DNA of 64,000 nt from Acidimicrobiaceae bacterium (lineage in GTDB: Bacteria > Actinomycetota > Acidimicrobiia > Acidimicrobiales > MedAcidi-G1), in the NCBI GenBank assembly GCA_002687745.1, contig NZBE01000003.1, positions 66,230-130,229 of the forward strand, in the 5' to 3' direction. Positions 41,201 through 47,860 of this stretch are shown in pieces; the stretch's first letter is position 1; every line of letters begins with the position of its first letter. The position numbers and the translations under genes were made by a program. The notes under the pieces are model-generated. The model was not told the origin of the DNA. It saw only the letters and a program-made list of their open reading frames with translations, and ran no database searches.

Positions 41201-41552
41201 AAGGTCCGAGCACTGGCGGGAGCTCTTCGTCGCTGCACCACTGTCAGCCGACCTGCTGCTCGAGGGCTACATCGACCTCGCCTACCGGACCGACTCGGGG
41301 CTGGTCGTCATCGACTACAAGACGGACTCGTGGGATGACGAGGAGGACCTGTCCGCCAGGGTCGCCCGCTACCGCCTGCAGGGTGCCGCCTACGCCCTCG
41401 CCCTCCAGAAGGCCACCGGAACCCGGGTGGAGCGCATGGCCTTCTGCTTCCTCGGAAGCGGATCAGCAGTTGAGCGCGATGTCCCGAACCTCGATGCAGC
41501 CATGTCCGAGGTTGAGGCCTGGGCAGGGGCAGCTACTTCGGAGGAAACCTGA
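38217..41552 (+). CDS. addA: AddA-like helicase-nuclease (UvrD/RecB family)
   Basis: A 1111-residue SF1A helicase with a carboxy-terminal nuclease; unwinds and trims double-strand breaks for RecA loading. Walker A is ASAGTGKT (25-32), motif Ia AAITFTDRAATELRDRV, Walker B LLLDEFQDTDPIQ, motif III FFVGDPKQSIYGFRRAD, motif V/VI around ILTTHAAKGLEFP and LRLLYVGATRARDHL. The nuclease core is GRAVHSALE then VIDYKTDSWDD near residue 1031. The ATG lies inside the end of addB. The pair is AddAB-like rather than the AdnAB arrangement of mycobacteria, judged from one active and one degenerate helicase. The 3' end overlaps the opposing SDR gene by 20 bases. Confidence 0.92.
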   Translation: MADTSDQAARDRIATDLGSTLFVEASAGTGKTSALVNRIVALITSGVAMEHIAAITFTDRAATELRDRVRRRLEHLTDDGPHTDAANAALVELDGAALCTLHAFAQRILIEHPIEAGLPPAVEVMDEVSSLVDFDERWDSLLHTLLDDPDLAFTMLAGRELGISLDHIRRLAVRFDENWDQVDERLVSTPDPVPVDVLAIVASLRPLVDLGDHCVEADDGMAIQLEMVGAYADELEAVAHDPLSAIRVLGDRKVVSNSTRLGNQKNWTGAVPIGDVRDQMQDARALLDSEIAHLTDQVINRIVSVVGAAAVAAASRRQRQGQLSFHDLLVLARRSLTDEATGPGVRAALHDRYRHLLLDEFQDTDPIQIELTALIADPDTVTDDWRQLRPPPGSLFFVGDPKQSIYGFRRADIALYLDARQAFGTEGVRLEQNFRTTGPIIAWVNDVFSRLIAEEPHAQPEYAPLTSTRPAATVGPAVTLLGVDSDHGRTAAQLRLDDITDVVAAVTTALADGWTVWKAAPDPDGGPPIEGWHRCTPGDIAILVRSRKPVADLATALAEAGVPHRIEAGTNPWAADEVRDILMALQAIDDPTDELALVTALRSPLFGCGDDDLLAFHLGGGNWDHQQPGTSGLPADHAVVSGMAWMARVHTQRPWTGPANLVEQVVRERRAMELALCGYRPRDAWRRIRTFLDTTRSYGEARGGDLRSFLSWCRLHTADDVRFDEVIPPEPDDDAVRILTTHAAKGLEFPVCVLSELGARRPAGVHTVAFPDAVGGGTDSAGQAAIAVAFNKDLANSAHRAHSESALRLEHLERLRLLYVGATRARDHLIVSLHRSTPKSDPENLVNVTSAEVLHGAASGIGPTKTIVHMEPTVRALPMLPAPDTAPIPAHAEWRAAADRARSDGARRRTVAATTIAVEAAPAVDEESEQARQGEAGRHGTGVGRAVHSALEVVDMTGTGELQARHAATAEDVDTDLVVSMVAAALASPSVVEAARSEHWRELFVAAPLSADLLLEGYIDLAYRTDSGLVVIDYKTDSWDDEEDLSARVARYRLQGAAYALALQKATGTRVERMAFCFLGSGSAVERDVPNLDAAMSEVEAWAGAATSEET

Positions 41553-42300
41553 GGGCCCCGTCGAGCCTGATGACCTCACCGTTCAGGTAGGGGTTCTCGA
41601 CGATATGGCCCACGAGCGCGGCGAACTCGGCAGGTTCACCCATTCGCCTCGGAAACGGGATCGTCGACACCAGCTTCTCCTGCATCTCCTCCGGCATTGA
41701 CCTCATCAGCGGGGTTCCCATTGTCCCCGGGGCGATGGTGTTGACGCGTATCCCCATGGGCGACAGATCACGGGCGACAGGGAGGGTCATGCCGATGATC
41801 CCTGCCTTCGCCGAGCCGTATGCGACCTGCCCGGTCTGGCCCTCGAGACCGGCGATGGACGCTGTGTTGATGAACACGCCGCGCTGTCCATGCTCGTCGG
41901 GCTCGTTGCCGGCCATGGCCACGGCGGCCAGCCGCACAACGTTGAACGTGCCGACGATGTTGAGGTTGATGGTCCGCTGAAAGAGGTCGAGGTCGTGAGG
42001 GGTGCCGTCGCGGTTGACGGTGCGGGCGGCAACCCCGGCGCCGTGCACGACCGCGACAGCGGACAGCTCACCGAGGCCGGTCGCCACCTCTACAGCCTCT
42101 CCCACGGAGGTCTCGCTGAGAACGTCACCGACCACCGCCAACACGGAGCCGCCCAGTTCGTCGGCGAGGTGGCGGGCACGATCTGCCGCCGCATCGAATA
42201 TCACCACGGATGCCCCTGCAGCGGCAAACGACCGGACCACAGCTTCGCCCAGACCCCCTGCCCCACCGGTAACGAGGGTGGATCGACCATTCAGGTTCAT
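41533..42300 (-). CDS. Short-chain dehydrogenase, probable 3-hydroxyacyl-CoA dehydrogenase (HSD17B10-like)
   Basis: A 255-residue NAD(P)-dependent SDR. Motifs: cofactor loop TGGAGGLGEAVVR, the acidic residue in VVIFDAAADRA that favours NAD, catalytic Ser in INTASIAGLEGQ and YGSAK. The pattern INLNIVGTFNVVRLAA and GMTLPVARDLSPMGIRVNTIAPG, with AGTMGTPL-like APGTMGTPLM, is typical of type II 3-hydroxyacyl-CoA dehydrogenases of branched-chain and fatty-acid breakdown. The ATG at 42300 has an AGGGAAG ribosome binding site. A palindromic operator candidate overlaps its probable transcription start. Confidence 0.85.
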   Translation of the reverse strand: MNLNGRSTLVTGGAGGLGEAVVRSFAAAGASVVIFDAAADRARHLADELGGSVLAVVGDVLSETSVGEAVEVATGLGELSAVAVVHGAGVAARTVNRDGTPHDLDLFQRTINLNIVGTFNVVRLAAVAMAGNEPDEHGQRGVFINTASIAGLEGQTGQVAYGSAKAGIIGMTLPVARDLSPMGIRVNTIAPGTMGTPLMRSMPEEMQEKLVSTIPFPRRMGEPAEFAALVGHIVENPYLNGEVIRLDGALRFPPK

Positions 42301-42320
42301 CGGACATCTTCCCTTCGAGG

Positions 42321-42340
42321 TTGAAACAGTTTCGAACGTA
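42321..42340 (-). promoter_or_regulatory. SDR gene promoter with overlapping palindromic operator
   Basis: On the minus strand a TACGTT -10 (42335-42340) is followed immediately by GAAAC-T-GTTTC (42323-42333), a perfect 11-base palindrome with near-symmetric flanks (TTCGAAAC/GTTTCAA). The expected transcription start falls inside the palindrome, the layout expected for a TetR-type repressor site. Confidence 0.45.
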
Positions 42341-42380
42341 ACTGCCCGGGAGGGTGGGAGTCGCCTTCGGAGCGGCAATC

Positions 42381-42737
42381 ATGTGGGGCATGGTTCAAAT
42401 GGATGACGACACCAGACAGGCTCTACTGCTGTTCAACCGGCGCTCAGCCGCGGCCGAGGCCGCAGCAGAGACGGCGCGACGCCTGAAGAAGGCGGCCACC
42501 GCCAAGGATGAGGCTGCCGACGCACTCAAGGCCGCCCAGGACGGAGGCGGTGGGGCCGAGGTGGTTGCCGAGGCCGAGGCGGCATGGCGCGCAGCCGTTG
42601 AGACCTGGCAGATGATCCGGGACGGCAGGGAGCCGGAACCCGAGGAAGAGGCACCCGCCGAAGACGAAACGGCTGAAGACGACGAGACACCCGCCGAGGA
42701 AGAGGCCACCGCCGAAGACGAGGCCGAAGCCTCCTAG
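42381..42737 (+). CDS. Acidic coiled-coil protein of unknown function
   Basis: A 118-residue protein. Its first two thirds form an Ala/Lys/Glu-rich helix predicted to be coiled coil (LLLFNRRSAAAEAAAETAR, then LKKAATAKDEAADALKAAQ), and the last 35 residues are almost only Glu, Asp, Ala, Pro and Thr. No family is recognised. Low-complexity composition makes chance similarity likely. The ATG at 42381 has a GGAG eight bases upstream; ATGs at 42390 and 42399 are alternatives. It lies 35 bases before the acyl-CoA ligase, which has its own promoter. Confidence 0.6.
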   Translation: MWGMVQMDDDTRQALLLFNRRSAAAEAAAETARRLKKAATAKDEAADALKAAQDGGGGAEVVAEAEAAWRAAVETWQMIRDGREPEPEEEAPAEDETAEDDETPAEEEATAEDEAEAS

Positions 42738-42759
42738 GGCAGCAGGTGGGTCCCGAAAG

Positions 42760-42765
42760 TAGGGT
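42760..42765 (+). promoter_or_regulatory. -10 element of the second acyl-CoA synthetase gene
   Basis: TAGGGT seven bases before the GTG at 42773. Confidence 0.45.
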
Positions 42766-42772
42766 CCGGCCC

Positions 42773-44341
42773 GTGGAGGCCTCCACCATCCCAGAACTGG
42801 TCGACGCTGCCGCCGAGCGGTTCGGCGACCAGGAAGCCGTCGTCGACGGCGACCTCCGCTGGTCGTTCAGCGAGTACCGAGATGAGGCCCACGGAGTCGC
42901 CGGGGCCCTGATCCGACGTGGAATCCAGCCGGGCGACAGGGTCGCTGTCTGGGCACCCAACTCGGCAAGGTGGGCGGCAACAGCACTCGGCATCCACTGC
43001 GCCGGCGGCGTCCTTGTTCCGCTCAACACCAGGCTCGGGGGTCGTGACATCGCGGGTCTCCTGGAACGAACGTCGGTCCGGCTGTTGTTCACGGTCACCG
43101 ACTTTCGAGACACCGACTACGTGACGATGCTCGCCGGGGCGGGCGGTGCCGACACCCTGGAGGAGACCGTCGTCATGAGCGGCCCGACCCCCGACGTCTG
43201 CACGCCCTGGAAGACCTTCATTGCAGGGGCCGACAGGCCCGACCCGAGTGAGCGCACCGGCTCGGTCAGCGCCGACGACCTGTGCCACATCCTGTTCACC
43301 TCCGGCACAACCGGAACCCCGAAGGGCGCCATGCTCCGCCATGGCGCTGTCTGCCGCTCCTACCGGGAGTGGGGCGCTGCGATCGGCCTGCGTGAGGGCG
43401 ACAGGTACCTGGCTGTCAGCCCCTTCTTCCACACATTCGGCCTGAACGGCGGAATCCTGGCCTGCCTCATGTCCGGGACGACCCTCGTCCCAGAGGCGGT
43501 GTTTGACCCACAGGCCGTCACCGAGCGCGTTGCCGAGGAGTCGATCACCGTGCTTCCCGGCCCGCCGACCGTCTACAGGTCACTCCTGGATCACATTGAT
43601 GGTCTCCCCCTGCCCACCTCCACGCTCCGCCTCGCCGTCACCGGAGCGGCACCCGTGTCAGCAGACCTGGTGGGCGACATGCATGACCTGCTCGGCTTTG
43701 AGACCGTGCTGACCGGTTACGGGCTTACCGAGGCGTCAGGGGTCAGCACCACCTGCCGTCACGACGATCCGCCCATCCTGGCATCCACCAGTTCAGGGCG
43801 TGCCCTGCCGGGAATCGACCTGAAGGTTGTCGGCGACAGCGGCCTCACCATGCCCACCGGCGAACCCGGTCAGGTACTTCTCCGCGGTTACAACGTCATG
43901 GCCGGCTATCTCGACGACGAGGCAGGAACCACCGAAGCCGTAGACACCGACGGCTGGCTCCAGACCGGAGACACCGGGTTCGTGGACGATGCGGGCAACC
44001 TGACGGTCACCGGCCGCTCCACCGACATGTACATCTGCGGGGGCTTCAACGTCTACCCCGCCGAGGTCGAGGCCGTGCTGGCCGCACACCCGGACATAGA
44101 CCAGGTGGTTGTCGTAGGTGCCCCCGACGACCGGATGGGTGAGGTCGGAATGGCGTTCGTGGTCCCGACAGCCGGCCGGCATGTTGGCCCGTCTGCGGTC
44201 CTGTCCTGGGCCCGGGAGGAACTTGCCAGCCACATGGCGCCGCGACACGTGGAGGTTGTCGAGTCTCTTCCGACCAACCCTGGCGGCAAGGTCCTCAGGT
44301 ACCAGTTGCGCCAGGTGGCAGCGCAGATCACAGACGGTTGA
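42773..44341 (+). CDS. Acyl-CoA synthetase (AMP-forming), FadD3-like
   Basis: A 522-residue ANL-family ligase. Motifs: P-loop LFTSGTTGTPKGAMLRH, aromatic/TE motif TGYGLTEASG, hinge CGGFNVYPAEVEAVL and the catalytic lysine in NPGGKVLRYQLR near the carboxy terminus. The sequence style resembles FadD3, which activates the bicyclic propionate left from steroid rings, but I cannot confirm that substrate. The GTG start lies seven bases after TAGGGT. It shares only modest local similarity with the ligase at 33375, so the two are not a recent duplication. Confidence 0.88.
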   Translation: MEASTIPELVDAAAERFGDQEAVVDGDLRWSFSEYRDEAHGVAGALIRRGIQPGDRVAVWAPNSARWAATALGIHCAGGVLVPLNTRLGGRDIAGLLERTSVRLLFTVTDFRDTDYVTMLAGAGGADTLEETVVMSGPTPDVCTPWKTFIAGADRPDPSERTGSVSADDLCHILFTSGTTGTPKGAMLRHGAVCRSYREWGAAIGLREGDRYLAVSPFFHTFGLNGGILACLMSGTTLVPEAVFDPQAVTERVAEESITVLPGPPTVYRSLLDHIDGLPLPTSTLRLAVTGAAPVSADLVGDMHDLLGFETVLTGYGLTEASGVSTTCRHDDPPILASTSSGRALPGIDLKVVGDSGLTMPTGEPGQVLLRGYNVMAGYLDDEAGTTEAVDTDGWLQTGDTGFVDDAGNLTVTGRSTDMYICGGFNVYPAEVEAVLAAHPDIDQVVVVGAPDDRMGEVGMAFVVPTAGRHVGPSAVLSWAREELASHMAPRHVEVVESLPTNPGGKVLRYQLRQVAAQITDG

Positions 44342-44418
44342 CCGGCCAGACCCTCCAGGTCTCTCCGGCGCCGGCGCCATGAGTCGGTCGGCTCACCAAC
44401 CGACGGTTACCGCGCCGA

Positions 44419-44424
44419 TACCCT
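44419..44424 (+). promoter_or_regulatory. Possible -10 element of ileS
   Basis: TACCCT ten bases before the ATG at 44435, which would leave a leader of only a few bases. Confidence 0.35.
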
Positions 44425-44434
44425 GCTGACGGTC

Positions 44435-47400
44435 ATGTCCAGCCAGCCTCCCCCCCCAGATGCCTACCCGGAGGTGGGGAAGGCCGACTTCCCGACCCTC
44501 GAGGCACGGATCCTGGAGCGCTGGGCCACCGAAGGCACCTTCCAGGCCTCGGTAGATGCCAGATCGTCCGACGACGAGTTCACCTTCAACGACGGCCCCC
44601 CATTCGCCAACGGCCTCCCCCACCATGGTCACCTCCTGACCGGCTACGTGAAGGACGTCGTCCCCCGCTACCAGACCATGCGGGGAAAGAAGGTCACACG
44701 CAGGTTCGGCTGGGACTGCCACGGGCTGCCCGCCGAGATGGAGGCCGAGAAGGAACTGCCGGTTGCGGGCAGGGCAAGCATCATCGACTACGGCATCGAG
44801 GCCTTCAACGCCCACTGCCGTTCCTCGGTTCTGCGCTACACCGACGAATGGGAGGAGACAGTCACCCGCCAGGCCCGCTGGGTCGACTTCGACCACGACT
44901 ACAAGACCATGGACCGCGACTACATGGAGTCGGTCATGTGGGCGTTCCGCCAACTCTGGGACAGGGGGCTGGTCTACGAGGCATTCAGGGTCATGCCCTA
45001 CTCGTGGGGAGCGGAGACCCCGCTGTCCAACTTCGAGATCCGGCTTGATGATGCAACCCACCCCAGGCAGGACCCCGCCGTCACCGTCGGCTTCGACCTG
45101 GAACCTGCCGACGGAGACCCGGGACCGATGCGACTGCTGGCCTGGACAACGACGCCATGGACACTGCCGTCAAACCTGGCGATTGCCGTGGGTCCAGATG
45201 TCACCTACTCGATGCACCTGAACTCCGACGGGACCGTGTACGTGATCGGCTCTGATGCAGTCGAGCGCTACGCAACCCAGCTGGATGGAACCGACGAGGT
45301 CGGCACGCTCACGGGCACCGACCTGATCGGCAGGACCTACCGACCGCTGTTCGGGTTCTTCTCTGACCGCACCGACGCCTTCAGGATTCTTGCAGCCGAC
45401 TTCGTGGACGCTTCCGAGGGAACCGGCGTGGTGCACATGGCGCCCGGCTTCGGTGAGGACGACCAGACCATCTGCGAGGCGAACGGGATAGAGATCGGCC
45501 GGGTGGTCCCGGTGGACGACCAGGGATGTTTCACCGATGAGGTGGCCGACTGGGCCGGAGTCAACGTATTCGAGGCCAACCCCGACATCATCAGGTCGCT
45601 CAAGGAAAGCGGTCGGATCCTCCGGCACGACACCTACGAGCACAACTACCCCCACTGCTGGCGTACAGATACACCGATCATCTACAAGGCCATCTCCTCC
45701 TGGTACGTCAAGGTCACCGACATCCGGGAGCGGATGATCGAGTTGAACGCCGACATCAACTGGGTGCCCGACCACGTCCGGGACGGCCGCTTCGGCATGT
45801 GGCTGGACGGCGCGAGGGACTGGTCAATCAGCCGCAACCGGTTCTGGGGCTCCCCGATCCCGGTATGGAAGAGCGACAACCCCGAGTACCCGAGGACCGA
45901 TGTGTACGGCAGCCTCGACGAGATCGAGGCCGATTTCGGCGTGAGGCCAGACGACCTGCACCGTCCGTTCATCGACGACCTGACCCGCACAAACCCCGAC
46001 GACCCCACCGGAACGTCCACGATGCGGCGGGTCCCCGAGGTCCTCGACTGCTGGTTCGAATCCGGATCCATGCCCTTCGCCCAGTTCCACTACCCGTTCG
46101 AGAACGAAGCCTGGTTCGAGGACCACTTCCCGGCCGACTTCATCGTGGAGTACATCAACCAGACCCGCGGCTGGTTCTACACGATGCACGTGCTGGCCAC
46201 GGCCCTGTTTGACCGCCCGGCATTCGAGAACGTGATCTGCCACGGAATCCTCCTTGCCGAGGACGGCGCCAAGCTCTCCAAGAAGCTCCGCAACTACACC
46301 GAGCCATCCCTCGTGTTCGAACAGCAGGGCTCCGACGCACTGCGCTGGTACCTGATGTCATCGAACATCTCCCGGGGTGGAGACCTCCGTATCAGCGACC
46401 CGGGTATCACCGACGTCGTCCGCCAGGTGCTGCTTCCGGTGTGGAATGCCTTCAGCTTCTTCACGCTCTACGCCAATGCTGACGGCTACAGGGCACATTT
46501 CCGGACCGATTCCGGACAGTTGCTGGACCGTTACCTGCTTGCCAAGACACGCACCCTGGTCGAGTCGGTCACCGAACGGATGGACGCCTACGACCTGCCC
46601 GGTGCAACAGCCGAGATCAGGGGCTTCATCGACGCACTCAACAACTGGTACATCCGCCGCAGCCGCGACCGGTTCTGGGCCGGCGCGTCAGAGTCCAACG
46701 AGGACGACAAGCGCGATGCCTACGACACCCTCTACACCGTGCTGGTGACGTTCTCGAAGGTTGCCGCACCGTTCCTGCCGATGGTCATGGAAGAGGTGCA
46801 CACGGTTCTGACCGGCCTTCCGAGCGTCCACCTGACCGATTGGCCGGACCCGGCTGAGCTCCCTGCCGACCCCGACCTGGTGGCCCGCATGGACCGCGTC
46901 CGCGACGTGGCATCGACCGCCCTGCGTCTGCGCGAGGACAACGGCCTGCGTGTGAGGCTTCCGCTCACCTCGCTCACGGTCGCCGGCGCCGACAGCGAGG
47001 CCCTTGCCGGCCTCACCGACCTGCTGGTCGACGAGGTAAACGTCAAGGCCGTCCACCTGACCGACGACCTCGAGGGCCACGCCACCTTCACGCTCAGGCC
47101 CGACGGAAGGGCACTCGGGCCCCGACTGGGAGACAGCGTCCAGGCCGTGTTCACCGCCGCCCGCTCCGGGGGGTTCTCCCTCAACGGGGATGGCACCGTT
47201 GACGTCGCCGGCCACACTCTCAGCACCGATGAGTTCGACCTGGCGCTCGAGTCACCTGAAGGGGTGACGGCAGCTGCCCTCGGCTCTGCTGATGCGGTCG
47301 TCGTACTCGACACCGGGGTGACGGCCGAGCTGGCGGCCGAGGGCCTGGCACGGGACGTCGTCAGGCAGGTCCAACAGGCGCGTCGCAACGCCGACCTTGT

Positions 47401-47587
47401 CGTGACCGACCGCATCAACCTGCAACTCGGCGGAGACGAGGCGGTCCTCGACGCGGTCAGGGTCCACCGGGACTACGTCGCCGGGCAGGTACTCGCCACC
47501 GAGTTGAGTCTGGGTGAGGTGCCGGCCGATGCCGTCGACACCGAGGTCGAGGGCCTCGCTCTGCGTATCTCGCTCTCCTCCATCTGA
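44435..47587 (+). CDS. ileS: Isoleucyl-tRNA synthetase (long, type 2)
   Basis: Class I synthetase that charges tRNA(Ile). The HIGH motif is HHGH (63-66, within PPFANGLPHHGHLLTG) and KMSKS is KLSKK (613-617). At 1050 residues, and with the WDCHGLPAEMEAEKEL editing-domain entrance, it belongs to the long eukaryote-like type 2 group, which is generally insensitive to mupirocin, rather than the shorter E. coli type. The editing (CP1) domain is present around residues 190-400 (LLAWTTTPWTLPSN, VVHMAPGFGEDD). It is monocistronic; a hairpin follows the stop. Confidence 0.96.
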   Translation: MSSQPPPPDAYPEVGKADFPTLEARILERWATEGTFQASVDARSSDDEFTFNDGPPFANGLPHHGHLLTGYVKDVVPRYQTMRGKKVTRRFGWDCHGLPAEMEAEKELPVAGRASIIDYGIEAFNAHCRSSVLRYTDEWEETVTRQARWVDFDHDYKTMDRDYMESVMWAFRQLWDRGLVYEAFRVMPYSWGAETPLSNFEIRLDDATHPRQDPAVTVGFDLEPADGDPGPMRLLAWTTTPWTLPSNLAIAVGPDVTYSMHLNSDGTVYVIGSDAVERYATQLDGTDEVGTLTGTDLIGRTYRPLFGFFSDRTDAFRILAADFVDASEGTGVVHMAPGFGEDDQTICEANGIEIGRVVPVDDQGCFTDEVADWAGVNVFEANPDIIRSLKESGRILRHDTYEHNYPHCWRTDTPIIYKAISSWYVKVTDIRERMIELNADINWVPDHVRDGRFGMWLDGARDWSISRNRFWGSPIPVWKSDNPEYPRTDVYGSLDEIEADFGVRPDDLHRPFIDDLTRTNPDDPTGTSTMRRVPEVLDCWFESGSMPFAQFHYPFENEAWFEDHFPADFIVEYINQTRGWFYTMHVLATALFDRPAFENVICHGILLAEDGAKLSKKLRNYTEPSLVFEQQGSDALRWYLMSSNISRGGDLRISDPGITDVVRQVLLPVWNAFSFFTLYANADGYRAHFRTDSGQLLDRYLLAKTRTLVESVTERMDAYDLPGATAEIRGFIDALNNWYIRRSRDRFWAGASESNEDDKRDAYDTLYTVLVTFSKVAAPFLPMVMEEVHTVLTGLPSVHLTDWPDPAELPADPDLVARMDRVRDVASTALRLREDNGLRVRLPLTSLTVAGADSEALAGLTDLLVDEVNVKAVHLTDDLEGHATFTLRPDGRALGPRLGDSVQAVFTAARSGGFSLNGDGTVDVAGHTLSTDEFDLALESPEGVTAAALGSADAVVVLDTGVTAELAAEGLARDVVRQVQQARRNADLVVTDRINLQLGGDEAVLDAVRVHRDYVAGQVLATELSLGEVPADAVDTEVEGLALRISLSSI

Positions 47588-47611
47588 CGGGCCTGAACCC
47601 GACACAAGAGA

Positions 47612-47628
47612 TCGCGCGCTGAGCGCGA
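47612..47628 (+). terminator. Hairpin after ileS
   Basis: Perfect 6-bp stem TCGCGC/GCGCGA with a 5-base loop, 24 bases after the ileS stop, with no T-run. A second inverted repeat, TCCTCC/GGAGGA (47682-47701), lies just before the nrdA -35. Confidence 0.4.
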
Positions 47629-47706
47629 CAGACGATGATCCTGACGCCGTGGTGACCACCCACCGCGCGGTGCTGCAGAAATCCTCCCGGTCAACGGAGG
47701 AATCAC

Positions 47707-47736
47707 TTGACATCGGTGTAATTACATGCGTGCAAT
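47707..47736 (+). promoter_or_regulatory. nrdAB promoter with internal palindrome
   Basis: TTGACA (47707-47712), 18-base spacer, TGCAAT (47731-47736). The spacer contains the perfect 10-base palindrome TGTAATTACA (47717-47726), well placed for a repressor. It does not match the NrdR box as I know it. A leader of about 118 bases runs from here to the nrdA ATG. The rest of the 273-base gap after ileS holds only the two hairpins described with the ileS terminator. Confidence 0.55.
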
Positions 47737-47860
47737 TCGTTGTCCGGACGACGCGGTGTTCCCTCTCCCCTCCAGCGGCGGTGGACCCTCCGACCCCGGG
47801 GGCGACGGACACATCACGACAGGACCGGGACATCCGGCAGAGGCACAAGGGGACACACAG

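Noticed and set aside
33375-44341. The two acyl-CoA ligases as a tandem duplication
   Set aside because: They lie 8 kb apart on opposite strands and differ in most positions outside the shared family motifs.
47726-47860. 45-codon upstream extension of nrdA
   Set aside because: The translated part is Pro/Gly-rich and unlike NrdA; a good ribosome binding site precedes the ATG at 47861.
47740-47860. Cobalamin riboswitch in the nrdA leader
   Set aside because: The leader of about 120 bases is too short and I could not find the conserved core; a covariance search would settle it.
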